64,000 nt of DNA from Variovorax sp. IB41 (GCF_016405905.1 NZ_JAEFCB010000010.1:1-64000); one strand, 5' to 3'. Shown: positions 47,059 to 55,994, counted from the stretch's first letter. Numbers and translations are program-made. The notes: generated by a model not told the origin, from the sequence alone.

Positions 47059-47336
47059 AAAACCGAAAAGGCTTTCGGCGCGTCGAGCGTGAGGTCGTCC
47101 AGCGCCTCGGCCACGCAGGGCAGGATCCAGCCCTCGTCCTTTTCGTCGGCGCTCAGGCCGGGCCATTCGATGATGTGGCGCACATGGCCCGACACCAGCT
47201 GGCAGATGCAGGTGCGGCAGGTGCCGTTGCGGCAGGAGCTCGGCAGTTCGATGCCGGCCGCCTCGGCCGCTTTCAAAAGCGTGGTGCCCGGTTCGGTCTC
47301 GAAGCCGAGGCCCGAGGGCTCGAGGCGGACCTTCAT
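47055..47336 (-). CDS. [2Fe-2S] plant-type ferredoxin
   Basis: This encodes 93 residues from the ATG at 47336. The cluster ligands are C-x4-C-x2-C (SSCRNGTCRTCIC) and a distal Cys in GWILPCVAEA. It is the last gene of a three-gene run whose starts and stops overlap by 4 nt each. It would donate electrons to an oxygenase or similar enzyme. No reductase or oxygenase partner is adjacent. Confidence 0.93.
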   Translation of the reverse strand: MKVRLEPSGLGFETEPGTTLLKAAEAAGIELPSSCRNGTCRTCICQLVSGHVRHIIEWPGLSADEKDEGWILPCVAEALDDLTLDAPKAFSVF

Positions 47337-47638
47337 TCCCGGGGCGGCTGTTGTTGCTGCTGCTGCTCGCGGCGCTGTTCGCGCAGCATGAAGAGATAAA
47401 GGCTCTCGACCTTCTCGCGTGCCCACGGCGTCTTGCGCAGGAACTTGAGGCTGGAGCCCACGCTCGGGTCGATCTGGAAGCAACGGATGGGAACGAGCTC
47501 GCCGAGTTGTTCCCAGCCGTACCAATCGGCCAGCGAGGTGACGATGGCCTCCAGCGTGAGCCCGTGCAGCGGGTTGCGGGGTTGGGCCGGTTTGGCCGGG
47601 GCCTCCGGCGGGGGCCCGGCCGGTGCCTCGTCGGTCAC
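47333..47638 (-). CDS. VF530-family (DUF2132) DNA-binding-like protein
   Basis: This encodes 101 residues from GTG 47638. The core NPLHGLTLEAIVTSLADWYG, then IRCFQIDPSVGSSLKFLR and KTPWAREKVESLYL, is the conserved VF530 domain, a double-stranded-DNA-binding fold. A Pro-rich head and a Gln-rich tail flank it. The GTG overlaps the stop of the small basic gene upstream, and the stop overlaps the ferredoxin start. The cell role is unknown. Confidence 0.9.
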   Translation of the reverse strand: MTDEAPAGPPPEAPAKPAQPRNPLHGLTLEAIVTSLADWYGWEQLGELVPIRCFQIDPSVGSSLKFLRKTPWAREKVESLYLFMLREQRREQQQQQQPPRE

Positions 47639-47784
47639 TTGTTCTTGAGCTTGCCGCGCGGAATCACCGCCGTGGTGATCGTGCGGACCGGCTCGATGCC
47701 GCCGGTGCCCACGGGCTTGGGCGGCGAGGTGTCCTTCTTCGGTTTCTTGGCTTCCTTGGTGCTGCGTTGCTGACTCTTTGCCAT
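47635..47784 (-). CDS. Short basic protein, first gene of a coupled operon
   Basis: This encodes 49 residues (MAKSQQRSTKEAKKPKKDTS, ending RGKLKNK) from the ATG at 47784, with a GGAGA site. It is Lys-rich and probably disordered, and could bind nucleic acid. The evidence that it is real is its stop overlapping the GTG of the VF530-family gene by 4 nt, its coding-type composition and a ribosome site. I recall similar short Lys-rich proteins in relatives but cannot name a family. Confidence 0.72.
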   Translation of the reverse strand: MAKSQQRSTKEAKKPKKDTSPPKPVGTGGIEPVRTITTAVIPRGKLKNK

Positions 47785-47870
47785 GACTTTTCTCCAGTTG
47801 ATGCTACGGATGCAGCGGGCAGTTTAGCGGTGCGGCGACAATAGCCGGTTCCATCCGATTTCCTGCATTC

Positions 47871-48389
47871 ATGTCCGATTACGAAGTTCGCCCCGCCACG
47901 ATGCGCGACGCCAAGGCCGTCGCCGAAGTCCATGCCCTGGCCGCCAAGGCCGCCTACGAAGGCATCCTCCCCGAAGAAGAGCTGCGCACGCTGGCCCCGG
48001 CCACCCGCGAAGCCAAGTGGCGCGAAGCCATCGAATACAGCGAGCCGCAGGTGCAGGTGGCCACGCTGGACGGCGAAATCGTCGGCTTCGTCGGCTTCGA
48101 CCGCTCGCGCGACCCCAAGACGCCGTCCACCACGGGCGAGCTCTGGGCCATTTACGTCAAGCCCGAGCACTGGGGCAAGGGCGTGGGCGTCGCCCTCTGG
48201 GACGCCGCGCGCGAGGGCCTCGAGGAAGAGGGCTGCACCACGGTCACCATCTGGGTGCCCATTCGCAACGACCGCGCCATGCGCTTCCACGAGCTCGCGG
48301 GCTTCAAGCGCGAGATGAAGACCGCCAAGACCACGCTGCTGGGCACCGTGCGCATCGAAGAAATCCGCCTCAAGCGCACCGTCGCCTGA
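47871..48389 (+). CDS. GNAT-family N-acetyltransferase
   Basis: This encodes 172 residues. The acetyl-CoA motif is LWAIYVKPEHWGKGVGVALW, the usual R/Q-x-x-G-x-G/A place, with the C-terminal strand FHELAGFKREMKT. The N-terminal VRPATMRDAKAVAEVHALAA is typical. The acceptor is unknown. The PepSY gene follows after 4 nt, so the two are probably co-transcribed. Confidence 0.9.
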   Translation: MSDYEVRPATMRDAKAVAEVHALAAKAAYEGILPEEELRTLAPATREAKWREAIEYSEPQVQVATLDGEIVGFVGFDRSRDPKTPSTTGELWAIYVKPEHWGKGVGVALWDAAREGLEEEGCTTVTIWVPIRNDRAMRFHELAGFKREMKTAKTTLLGTVRIEEIRLKRTVA

Positions 48390-48393
48390 CCGC

Positions 48394-49089
48394 ATGACGA
48401 CACCGACCGCGCCGGACGCCGGCCACAGCAACCACGCGGCGCGGGTGCTCGCGCACCAGCGCCGCACGACCCTCGTGCAATGGATTCGCCGCACGCACGG
48501 CTGGTTCGGCCTCTGGGGCGCGGTGCTGGGGCTCCTGTTCGGTTTCAGCGGCATCTGGCTCAACCACCGCAACGTGCTCAAGCTGCCGCAGGCCCAGGAG
48601 CGCACGCGCGCCCAGCTGGCGCTGCCCGATCCGGTGCCCGCAACGCCCGAGGCGATGAGCCAGTGGCTGCAGGGCGCGCTGCGCATGAGCGGGCCGCCCG
48701 CTTCGTCGCGCATCGAACCGGCCAAGCCGGTGGCGTGGGCCGACAAGAGCGACAAGACCGCGCCCGCGCTCACGCAGCCGGCGCACTGGGTCTTCAACTT
48801 CGGCGGGCCCAACGAGACCGTGCAGGCCGACTACTGGCAGGGCAATCGCTCGGTCGGCGTCAACACCACGCACAACGGCTTCGTCGCCACGCTCACCAGC
48901 ATGCACAAGGGCGGCGGCATGCCGCTCGCGTGGATCTTGTTGGTGGACACGCTGGCCGGCAGCCTGATCTTCCTGTCGCTCTCGGGCGTGGCGCTGTGGA
49001 TGCTCACGCACCGCCGCCGCCGCGTGGGCCTGGCGCTCTTCGGCGCGTCGCTGGCCGCGGTGCTGGCCATCGCGCTCAGCGCGCTCTGA
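48394..49089 (+). CDS. PepSY-associated membrane protein
   Basis: This encodes 231 residues. A basic N-terminus leads to a first membrane segment (WFGLWGAVLGLLFGFSGIWL). A periplasmic domain is followed by two more segments (LAGSLIFLSLSGVALWML and LALFGASLAAVLAIALSAL). The R-x-x-H-x-W-x-G start (IRRTHGWFGLWG) and HKGGGMPLAWIL are typical of PepSY_TM proteins, often linked to iron or redox functions. It is shorter than FsrB-like reductases. The role here is unknown. Confidence 0.85.
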   Translation: MTTPTAPDAGHSNHAARVLAHQRRTTLVQWIRRTHGWFGLWGAVLGLLFGFSGIWLNHRNVLKLPQAQERTRAQLALPDPVPATPEAMSQWLQGALRMSGPPASSRIEPAKPVAWADKSDKTAPALTQPAHWVFNFGGPNETVQADYWQGNRSVGVNTTHNGFVATLTSMHKGGGMPLAWILLVDTLAGSLIFLSLSGVALWMLTHRRRRVGLALFGASLAAVLAIALSAL

Positions 49090-49183
49090 CCGGCGGCGCG
49101 CAGGCTGCCGCAAACGGTTATTGCGCGCGCGCGCAGCCGCTGCGGCTAAGCTCGCCGCTTCTTTTTCAGACTGACCTTTTCAC

Positions 49184-50092
49184 ATGGCCACCAGCCTGCT
49201 CCTGCTGCTCGACGACATCGCGACCGTCCTGGACGACGTGTCGATCCTCACCAAAGTCGCCGCCAAGAAGACGGCCGGCGTGCTCGGCGACGACCTCGCG
49301 CTCAACGCGCAGCAGGTCTCCGGCGTCAGGGCCGAGCGCGAAATTCCGGTGGTCTGGGCGGTTTGCAAGGGCTCGTTCATCAACAAGGCCATCCTGGTGC
49401 CCGCGGCGCTGGCCATCGGCACCTGGCTGCCTTGGCTGGTGACGCCGCTCCTGATGGTCGGCGGCGCCTTCCTCTGCTTCGAGGGCGCCGAAAAGCTCGC
49501 GCACAAGTTCCTGCACAAGAAGGAACACGAAGCCGACACAGAACGTCACGAGAAGGCCGTGGCCGACGAGGCGGTCGACGTGGTGGCGATCGAGAAGGAC
49601 AAGATCAAGGGCGCCGTGCGCACCGACTTCATCCTCTCGGCCGAAATCATCGCGATCACGCTCGGCACCGTGCAGGGCCAGCCATTCACCACGCAGCTGA
49701 GCGTGCTGGTGGGCATCGCGCTGATCATGACCATCGGCGTCTACGGCCTGGTGGCCGGCATCGTGAAGCTCGACGACGCGGGCCTCTACCTGAGCCAGCG
49801 CGCGAGCGCCGCCGCCCGGGCCCTGGGCCGCGGCATCCTGGCCACGGCGCCCTGGCTCATGAAAGCGCTGTCGGTCGCCGGCACGGCCGCCATGTTCCTC
49901 GTGGGCGGCGGCATCCTGGTGCACGGCGTGCCCGCGTTCGGCCATGCGGTCGAAGACTGGGCCAAGGCCACGGGCGGCGTGTTCGGCACGCTGGGCTCGA
50001 TGGGCGTGAACGCCGTCGTGGGGCTCGTTGCTGGCGCGATCGTGCTGGCGGTCGTGGAGCTCGTGGGCAAGCTGCGCGGCAAGAAAAGCTGA
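49184..50092 (+). CDS. DUF808 (YedI-like) inner-membrane protein
   Basis: This encodes 302 residues. The start (SLLLLLDDIATVLDDVSILT, KVAAKKTAGVLGDDLALNAQ) is the highly conserved DUF808 head. Several membrane segments follow, with a charged cytoplasmic loop (HKKEHEADTERHEKAV). The function is not established in the family. A strong terminator follows the stop. Confidence 0.93.
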   Translation: MATSLLLLLDDIATVLDDVSILTKVAAKKTAGVLGDDLALNAQQVSGVRAEREIPVVWAVCKGSFINKAILVPAALAIGTWLPWLVTPLLMVGGAFLCFEGAEKLAHKFLHKKEHEADTERHEKAVADEAVDVVAIEKDKIKGAVRTDFILSAEIIAITLGTVQGQPFTTQLSVLVGIALIMTIGVYGLVAGIVKLDDAGLYLSQRASAAARALGRGILATAPWLMKALSVAGTAAMFLVGGGILVHGVPAFGHAVEDWAKATGGVFGTLGSMGVNAVVGLVAGAIVLAVVELVGKLRGKKS

Positions 50093-50122
50093 GTCTGCCG
50101 CCGCGCGCTCATCGCGACGAAA

Positions 50123-50144
50123 CCCGCCGAACGGCGGGTTTTTT
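50123..50144 (+). terminator. Intrinsic terminator after the DUF808 gene
   Basis: CCCGCC-GAAC-GGCGGG followed by six T. It lies 31 nt after the DUF808 stop and just before the convergent small membrane gene. Confidence 0.9.
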
Positions 50145-50147
50145 CTT

Positions 50148-50360
50148 TCAGGGGCGCTGCTTGTTGCGCTGGAACAGCCCGACGCCGACCAGCGCGATGC
50201 CCAGCACCAGCGCGAACCAGCCGACGATGTACGCGCCCGCCACCATCTCGAACCAGCGCGTGCCCTGCAGGAAGCGCGGCGCCAGCAGGACGGCGGCGCC
50301 GATGACGAGGCAGAGGATGCCGCGTTCGAGCGTGCGGAGGGTGCGTTGGGGTTTGGCCAT
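50148..50360 (-). CDS. Small two-segment membrane protein
   Basis: This encodes 70 residues. Hydrophobic segments ILCLVIGAAVLLAPRFL and AYIVGWFALVLGIALVGVGL lie between basic ends, with Lys/Arg on both termini. No family is recognised. It lies downstream of the beta-propeller gene in the same direction. Confidence 0.65.
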   Translation of the reverse strand: MAKPQRTLRTLERGILCLVIGAAVLLAPRFLQGTRWFEMVAGAYIVGWFALVLGIALVGVGLFQRNKQRP

Positions 50361-50401
50361 GGCTTGTCGTTTTCAGTCGGTCGGGGCAGTGAGGCGGGCG
50401 G

Positions 50402-51598
50402 TCAGTGCGTCATTGTCCCGCGCATCGCCGCCGGGTGTCCTTGCAGCGGAACCGACTTCCCCGTCGGCACCAGCGTGTCGCCATCGACGCGCAGGATCGT
50501 GATGTCCTGGTCGATGAAATTCCCCACGTAGAGGTACTTGCCGTCCGCGCTCCACACCGCGCCTTCGGGCAGGCCGCGCACCACCACTTCGTTGGCGCGC
50601 GTGACCTTCTTGCCGTCGATCTTGAGCAGCACCACCGAGCCGTTGCGGTTGTAGAAGTAGGCGTTCTTCGCCGAGTTGCTGCCGCGCAGGATCACCGCCA
50701 CCGCGTGCTTGCCAGTGGGGCTCACGGCCAGGCCTTCGGGGCCGTCGCCGACCACCACCTTGTCGATCACGCGCGGCGGCGCGGCTTCCATGTCGATCAC
50801 GCTGACCGTGTCGACCTGCCCGTCCGATGCGCCCGAGTTGCCGTTGTCGGCCGTGAGCGCGAGCTTGCCGTCGGGCGTCACATCCACGTTGTAGGGCCAC
50901 AGGCCCGCCGCGAGGTCGACCTTGTTGTAGCTGACCTTCTCGCCGTTCACCTCGAGCAGCGCGATCTTGTGGGTCGGAAACTTGGTCGCCAATGCGCGCT
51001 TGCCATCGGGCGTGAAGCGCACGTGCGCCACCGAATCGTTCATGGCCACGGTGTCGATGAGCGTCACCTTCTTGCCCGCGATGCGCAGCACGCTCACCGA
51101 GTTGTCGGCGCGGTTGGCCACCAGCGCGAGCGTGCCCGCGCGGTTGATCGACAAGCCCGAGGGCTGCTTGCCGACTGCGAGCGTGTCGATCAATTTCGGC
51201 GGCGTCGCGGTCAGGTCGATCACGAAGAGGCGGTTGTCGGGCACCTGCTTTCTCACGCCGTTTTCCTCGACCACGTTGAGCGAGTTGGCGACGAGCGCGA
51301 GCGTTTCGCCGGGCATGATCGCCAGGTTCGTCGGCGGGCCGGCGATGGTGTTGTCCAGCTGCAGCGTGCCGACGACTTTGGGTGCGAGCGGGTCGGTGCC
51401 GATGTCGAGCACCTGCACCGTGTCGCGCCCCATGGGGCCGAGGATGACGGCGCCCGCATCGCTCCACGATTGTTTCTCGTCGTTGGCCACGATCATCAAC
51501 TGGCGCTGCGGCACGGTGGGGGTGAGGTTGGTGCAGCCCGAAATCGCTGCAAGAACGGCGAGGGCGAGGGCAGCCGGCGCGGCTGAGTGGAACTTCAT
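50402..51598 (-). CDS. YncE-like beta-propeller lipoprotein
   Basis: This encodes 398 residues from the ATG at 51598. A lipobox (LAAISGC) anchors it. About seven repeats of the type 'VAHVRFTPDGKRALAT' and 'PEGLAVSPTGKHAVAV' form a YVTN/SMP-30-like propeller. Proteins of this kind are periplasmic or surface-exposed binding scaffolds. The ligand is unknown. No partner enzyme is adjacent. Confidence 0.85.
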   Translation of the reverse strand: MKFHSAAPAALALAVLAAISGCTNLTPTVPQRQLMIVANDEKQSWSDAGAVILGPMGRDTVQVLDIGTDPLAPKVVGTLQLDNTIAGPPTNLAIMPGETLALVANSLNVVEENGVRKQVPDNRLFVIDLTATPPKLIDTLAVGKQPSGLSINRAGTLALVANRADNSVSVLRIAGKKVTLIDTVAMNDSVAHVRFTPDGKRALATKFPTHKIALLEVNGEKVSYNKVDLAAGLWPYNVDVTPDGKLALTADNGNSGASDGQVDTVSVIDMEAAPPRVIDKVVVGDGPEGLAVSPTGKHAVAVILRGSNSAKNAYFYNRNGSVVLLKIDGKKVTRANEVVVRGLPEGAVWSADGKYLYVGNFIDQDITILRVDGDTLVPTGKSVPLQGHPAAMRGTMTH

Positions 51599-51699
51599 GG
51601 CGTTGTCTCCGTTGTTGTGTGTCGTTGTCGCGCGGGCCTTGCGGCCGCAGCGCATCGTAGCGGCACAATCGTCCGGCCCAACCTCCGAGAGCCACCCGC

Positions 51700-51972
51700 A
51701 TGACCATCGAGATATCCAAGGAAGCGCGCCAGCAGGCCATCGCCTCGATCGAGCGCTACTTCATCGAGAACATGGAAGAGAAGATCGGCAACATCGCCGC
51801 CGGCGCGCTGCTCGGCTTCTTCCTGGAGGAGGTCGGCCCCATCGTCTACAACAAGGCGGTGGCCGAGGTGCAGGAGCGGCTGCAGTCGCGCATCTCCGAA
51901 GTCGATCTCGAAGTGCACGAGGACGAGTTCCAGTACTGGCGCAAGTTCGACAGGCAGAAAAAGGGCAAGTAG
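51700..51972 (+). CDS. DUF2164 protein
   Basis: This encodes 90 residues, helical, acidic and soluble. EISKEARQQAIASIERYF, then NIAAGALLGFFLEEVGPIVY and VDLEVHEDEFQYWRK, match the DUF2164 family over its full length. The role is unknown. It is a single gene with its own upstream region, divergent from the propeller gene. Confidence 0.88.
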   Translation: MTIEISKEARQQAIASIERYFIENMEEKIGNIAAGALLGFFLEEVGPIVYNKAVAEVQERLQSRISEVDLEVHEDEFQYWRKFDRQKKGK

Positions 51973-52041
51973 GCCCGGGCGTCGCGCGCACGCATCGCCT
52001 GGCATTCAAAGATGCTTCCAAACGTTGCAGAATCCCAAGCC

Positions 52042-52470
52042 ATGCAACTCCACCGCCCGACCACCCGCCTTTCGCCTTCCTCGCTGCTGCGCACCCTGGT
52101 CTTCGTGCCGCTCGTGCTGGCCGCATCCCTCGCCGCCGCCCAGCAGGAGCCGCCCTCGGCGTTTCCCCTGGACGCCGCCGGCTACCTGAACGAGGAACTG
52201 CCGCGCATGGAGGCCGCCATCGCCGCCAGGGACCGCAGCTTCTTCCACGGCGCGATGGTCCGCACGGTGCAGTTCTCCGAACGCTGGGGCTTCAAGGTGA
52301 AGGCCAATCCGGACCTCGCGGCCTACCCGATGTGCACTTCGGCGGTGATGGACTACGTGGTCGTCGGCATGTGCAGGCTCACGCCCGGCGACGAGGCCTG
52401 CGAGCCCGGCCTCGCACCACGTTTCGATGCCAATGTGCAGCGCTGCCGCGAAGTGGCGGCGCGAAAATAG
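52042..52470 (+). CDS. Exported hypothetical protein with four cysteines
   Basis: This encodes 142 residues from the ATG at 52042, or 152 from 52012. The Sec signal is LLRTLVFVPLVLAASLAAAQ. The mature part has paired Cys (YPMCTSAV, VGMCRLTP, EACEPG, VQRCREV), suggesting two disulfides in the periplasm. The NEELPRMEAAIAARDRSFF stretch is helical. I do not recognise a family. Confidence 0.72.
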   Translation: MQLHRPTTRLSPSSLLRTLVFVPLVLAASLAAAQQEPPSAFPLDAAGYLNEELPRMEAAIAARDRSFFHGAMVRTVQFSERWGFKVKANPDLAAYPMCTSAVMDYVVVGMCRLTPGDEACEPGLAPRFDANVQRCREVAARK

Positions 52471-52532
52471 TCTTCCGATCTTTTCAACGAAGAAGAAAGT
52501 CCTCGTCCTTTCGGACAAGGGACGGAGACACC

Positions 52533-53330
52533 ATGGACTACACCCGCTACCAGACCCTCGCCATCACCCGCCGCGGCGCCAACGGCACCGTGCTCGACAT
52601 CCAGATGCGCGCGGCCAACGGCAAACTGCCCACCGCCGGCCATGATGGCCACCGCGAGCTCGCCGAGATCTGGCGCGACATCTCGGCCGACGACACGGTG
52701 CGCTGTGCGGTGCTGCGGGGCGAGGGCCTGGGCTTCTCGGGCGGCGGCGACCTCTCGCTGGTGCAGGACATGGCCACCGACGATGCCATCCGCCAGCGCG
52801 TGTGGAAAGAGGCGCGCGACCTCGTCTACAACATCATCAATTGCGACAAGCCCATCGTGAGCGCGATGCACGGCCCGGCCGTGGGTGCGGGGCTGGTGGC
52901 CGGCCTGCTCGCCGACATTTCCATCGCCACGAAGACCGCGAAGATCGTCGACGGCCACACGCGCCTGGGCGTGGCGGCGGGCGACCATGCGGCGATCGTC
53001 TGGCCGCTCCTGTGCGGCATGGCCAAGGCCAAGTACCACCTGCTGCTGTGCGAGCCGGTGAGCGGCGAGGAGGCCGAGCGCATCGGGCTGGTGTCGCTCG
53101 CCGTGGAAGAGGCCGACCTCTTGCCGCGCGCCTACGAAGTGGCCGACCGGCTCGCGGCCGGCAGCCAGAGCGCGATCCGCTTCACCAAGTACGCGCTCAA
53201 CAACTGGCTGCGCCAGGCCGGCCCGACCTTCGACGCCTCGCTCGCGCTCGAATTCATGGGCTTCGCGGGCGCCGACGTGCGCGAGGGCGTGGCGTCGCTG
53301 CGCGAGCGGCGCGCGCCGAACTTCGGCTGA
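52533..53330 (+). CDS. Enoyl-CoA hydratase/isomerase-family protein
   Basis: This encodes 265 residues from the ATG at 52533 with a GGAG site. Crotonase-fold blocks are RGEGLGFSGGGDLSLV (oxyanion-hole Gly) and KPIVSAMHGPAVGAGLVAGL. The usual catalytic Glu positions are not clearly conserved: LGVAAGDHAAIVWP replaces the common PE-x-x-LG region, so the reaction is uncertain. No beta-oxidation partners are adjacent. Confidence 0.88.
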   Translation: MDYTRYQTLAITRRGANGTVLDIQMRAANGKLPTAGHDGHRELAEIWRDISADDTVRCAVLRGEGLGFSGGGDLSLVQDMATDDAIRQRVWKEARDLVYNIINCDKPIVSAMHGPAVGAGLVAGLLADISIATKTAKIVDGHTRLGVAAGDHAAIVWPLLCGMAKAKYHLLLCEPVSGEEAERIGLVSLAVEEADLLPRAYEVADRLAAGSQSAIRFTKYALNNWLRQAGPTFDASLALEFMGFAGADVREGVASLRERRAPNFG

Positions 53331-53357
53331 AGTCCGGCTTGCCGCGTCAGGCCTTCT

Positions 53358-54461
53358 TCAGGCCTTCTTCAGGCCTTGCAGCGTCTGCAGCAGCACGACG
53401 CGCGTCTGCCCGAGCACCATGCCCTTCCACTCGTCGTTGTCGCAGTAGAACGCGTCGCGCAGCCCCTGGCGGATCTCGCGCTTCTGCGCTTGCGGCGCCT
53501 CGGGGTGGCGGCGCAGCCAGGTGTCGGCGCGCAGGCGCGTGAGCACCTCGCCATCGGGCAGCGTGCCGAATTCGAGGCCCATCGGCGCGATGCTCGCGTT
53601 CGGGCATTCGTCGTACGCGATCGACACCACGGGTCCCGACACGTCGGCCGAAGCCGAGTCGCCCGCGAAGGGCGCGAACACGTCGGCGCCCCACCACGCA
53701 TGTGCCTGCGCAAGATCGGCGGGCGTGTTGCGGCCCGGGTAGATCTTCTCGCCGTGGCCGTAGGGGCCGAGGCCGGTGTGGATGTCGATCCAGCCGATGT
53801 GCGTGGCCGAAGCCGCGTACTTGCGCAGGATGGCGCGCATCGTGCCGTTGCTCCACGAGGGCGCGGTGCCGCCGTAGAAGAGGCCATCGGGCGACACGTA
53901 CTGGCCCTTGGTGACGGCCGCGCGGAAGGCGCGCATGCCGTGCTTCTCGACATAGGCGGCCACTGCTGCCTCATCGGCCGGCGTCGGCGGCCAGGTGGCG
54001 GTCAGCACCAGCGGCTCGACGTCGGCGTACTCCGCGTTCACCGGCAGCGGCGCGTTGAAGTCGATGTGGTTGCGGTTCAGGTCGATGTTGTCTTCGTTCG
54101 TGCGGTGCAGGTGAGAAAACCCGTGCGGGTTGACCGCATGCACCAGCAGCAGCGCCACGCCGGCCTGTTCGAGCCGGGAGATCAGGTCGGCGTCGTGCAG
54201 CGTCGCCACCTGCGCGCCCGAGCCGCAGAAGCCCTCGGGGCCGTGCGTGCCGGAGGTGACGAGCAGCAGCTTCTTCGCGTCCGTCGCGCCGATCAGCGCC
54301 ACGTCGGTGGCGAGTTCCTCGCCGAGCGCGCCGCGGTGCGCGGGATGCACGAACGATTCGATGGCCGCGCCGCGCTGGGCCGCGGCCTCGAGGAACTTGG
54401 CGCGGGCTTCGACATACGTGCCTGAGAAGTGGCGCGTGGCGGCGGTGGGTTGTGCTTGCAT
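53358..54461 (-). CDS. DUF2817 zinc-carboxypeptidase-like protein
   Basis: This encodes 367 residues from the ATG at 54461. An M14-like metal site is suggested by SGTHGPEGFCGSGAQ (His and Glu) and IDIHTGLGPYGHGEK (distal His). NEDNIDLNRNHIDF matches the family Asn/Arg substrate block. This is the DUF2817 pattern. It probably cleaves a small amide or peptide. It lies 41 nt downstream of the MHS transporter gene and probably shares its operon. The 3' end has an 11-nt tandem repeat (CAGGCCTTCTT). Confidence 0.88.
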   Translation of the reverse strand: MQAQPTAATRHFSGTYVEARAKFLEAAAQRGAAIESFVHPAHRGALGEELATDVALIGATDAKKLLLVTSGTHGPEGFCGSGAQVATLHDADLISRLEQAGVALLLVHAVNPHGFSHLHRTNEDNIDLNRNHIDFNAPLPVNAEYADVEPLVLTATWPPTPADEAAVAAYVEKHGMRAFRAAVTKGQYVSPDGLFYGGTAPSWSNGTMRAILRKYAASATHIGWIDIHTGLGPYGHGEKIYPGRNTPADLAQAHAWWGADVFAPFAGDSASADVSGPVVSIAYDECPNASIAPMGLEFGTLPDGEVLTRLRADTWLRRHPEAPQAQKREIRQGLRDAFYCDNDEWKGMVLGQTRVVLLQTLQGLKKA

Positions 54462-54502
54462 GGGGTGGGGCTCCTGAATGGAATCGTGGGAATGTTTTTG
54501 TT

Positions 54503-55834
54503 TCAGGCCGGCGCGTGGGCGCCCGCTGCGTCGATGTCGCGGCCCGTATGGTCGCGCAGCCAGATCAGGCCGAGCAGCGAGATCACCGTCATCGCCACGA
54601 GGTACCAGGCCGGCGCGAGCTTGCTGCCGGTGGCGCTGACCAGCCAGGTGCTGATGAAGGGCGCAAAGCCCCCGAAGAGCGCCACGCCCACGCTGTAGAC
54701 CAGCGACATGCCGCTCGCGCGCACGCGCTTGGGAAACATCTCCGGCAGCATCGTGATGCCCGGCACCGTCTGCACCACCAGGCCGATGCTCAGCACGCCG
54801 AGCACGGTGAACAGCACCGCGGGCGTGGGCGAGGCGTTGAGCCACAGAAAACCCGGGTAGATCAGGATCGCCATCACGACGCGGCTCCAGAAGATGAGCG
54901 TCTTGCGGCCCACGATGTCCGAGAGCTTGCCCACGAACGGCGCGAACGCGAACGAGATCAGCCCCGTGAGCGCCGCACCGAAGAGCGCCACCGAGGGCGT
55001 GAGGCCCAACTCGCGCACGGCATACGTGGGCATGTAGAAGGTCACCACATACGCAGCCGTGGTGCCGCCGACGATCGCCAAAATTGCGGCCAGCACCGTC
55101 TTGCCGTGCTGCGTGCAGACGATCTTCAGGCTGCTCTCGCGCGGCGCGGCCGCCTGTTCGGGCGAGACGTGCAGCGACTCTTCGAGGTGGCGGCGGATGT
55201 ACATGCCCACCGGCGCGATCAGCATGCCGATGACGAAAGGCACGCGCCAGCCCCAGCTCTGCATCGCTTCGGGCGTGAGCGAGAACGTGAGCGCGCCCAC
55301 CACGATGGCGCCGAGCATCACGCCCAGGCCCTGGCTGGCGAACTGCCAGCTCGCCATGTAGCCGCGGTTGGCGGGCGTGGCGTGCTCCACCAGCAGCGTG
55401 GTCGATGCGCCCACTTCGCCGCCGGCCGAGAAGCCCTGGATGAGCCGCGCCAGCACGATGACGATCGGCGCCGCGACGCCGATGGCCGCGTAGGTCGGCG
55501 TGAAGGCGATGAGCGCGCAGCCCAGCGCCATGAGGAAGATGGTGAGCGTCATGGCTTTCTTCCGGCCCGCGCGGTCGGCGTACGCGCCGATCACGATGCC
55601 GCCCAGCGGCCGCATGATGAAGCCGACGCCGAAGCTCGCCACCGTCAGCAGCAGCTGGCCATACGAATTGAAGGTCGGAAAGAAGAGCTTGCCGATCACC
55701 AGCGCCAGGAACCCGTAGACCGTGAAGTCGAAGAACTCGAGCCCGTTGCCGATGGTGGTGGCGACGATGGTCTGGCGCCGGCGGGCGGAGGAGGGCTGCG
55801 TCTGCGTCGGCGTCGACGTATGGGGGATGCTCAT
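54503..55834 (-). CDS. MHS-type MFS transporter for organic acids
   Basis: This encodes 443 residues from the ATG at 55834 (GGAGAGAC site). Twelve membrane segments are evident. Metabolite:H+ symporter marks are GNGLEFFDFTVYGFLA, GAYADRAGRKKAM and WGWRVPFVIGMLIAPVGMYIR. These carry dicarboxylates, aromatic acids or betaines. The substrate may be tied to the DUF2817 hydrolase downstream. It is divergent from the LysR gene, the usual arrangement for control by that regulator. Confidence 0.92.
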   Translation of the reverse strand: MSIPHTSTPTQTQPSSARRRQTIVATTIGNGLEFFDFTVYGFLALVIGKLFFPTFNSYGQLLLTVASFGVGFIMRPLGGIVIGAYADRAGRKKAMTLTIFLMALGCALIAFTPTYAAIGVAAPIVIVLARLIQGFSAGGEVGASTTLLVEHATPANRGYMASWQFASQGLGVMLGAIVVGALTFSLTPEAMQSWGWRVPFVIGMLIAPVGMYIRRHLEESLHVSPEQAAAPRESSLKIVCTQHGKTVLAAILAIVGGTTAAYVVTFYMPTYAVRELGLTPSVALFGAALTGLISFAFAPFVGKLSDIVGRKTLIFWSRVVMAILIYPGFLWLNASPTPAVLFTVLGVLSIGLVVQTVPGITMLPEMFPKRVRASGMSLVYSVGVALFGGFAPFISTWLVSATGSKLAPAWYLVAMTVISLLGLIWLRDHTGRDIDAAGAHAPA

Positions 55835-55908
55835 GTCTCTCCAGGTGTGCTTTGGTGTGATCTGGTTGGAAGGTGGTGCGACCGCGGCGGATGCTAGAGA
55901 CTCGCTGC

Positions 55909-55964
55909 TGTCATGAAAAGACAATAATTGGGCGATAACGATAACTTTAGGTTGTCATGAAAAG
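55909..55964. promoter_or_regulatory. Paired direct repeats in the LysR/MHS divergent promoter
   Basis: TGTCATGAAAAG occurs exactly at 55909-55920 and 55953-55964, start-to-start 44 nt (about four helical turns), in the 160-nt region between the divergent genes. It is a reasonable place for LysR or other regulator binding. The binding protein is inferred. Confidence 0.5.
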
Positions 55965-55994
55965 CGCCCGACAACACGCCCGATAGAGCGCCCG

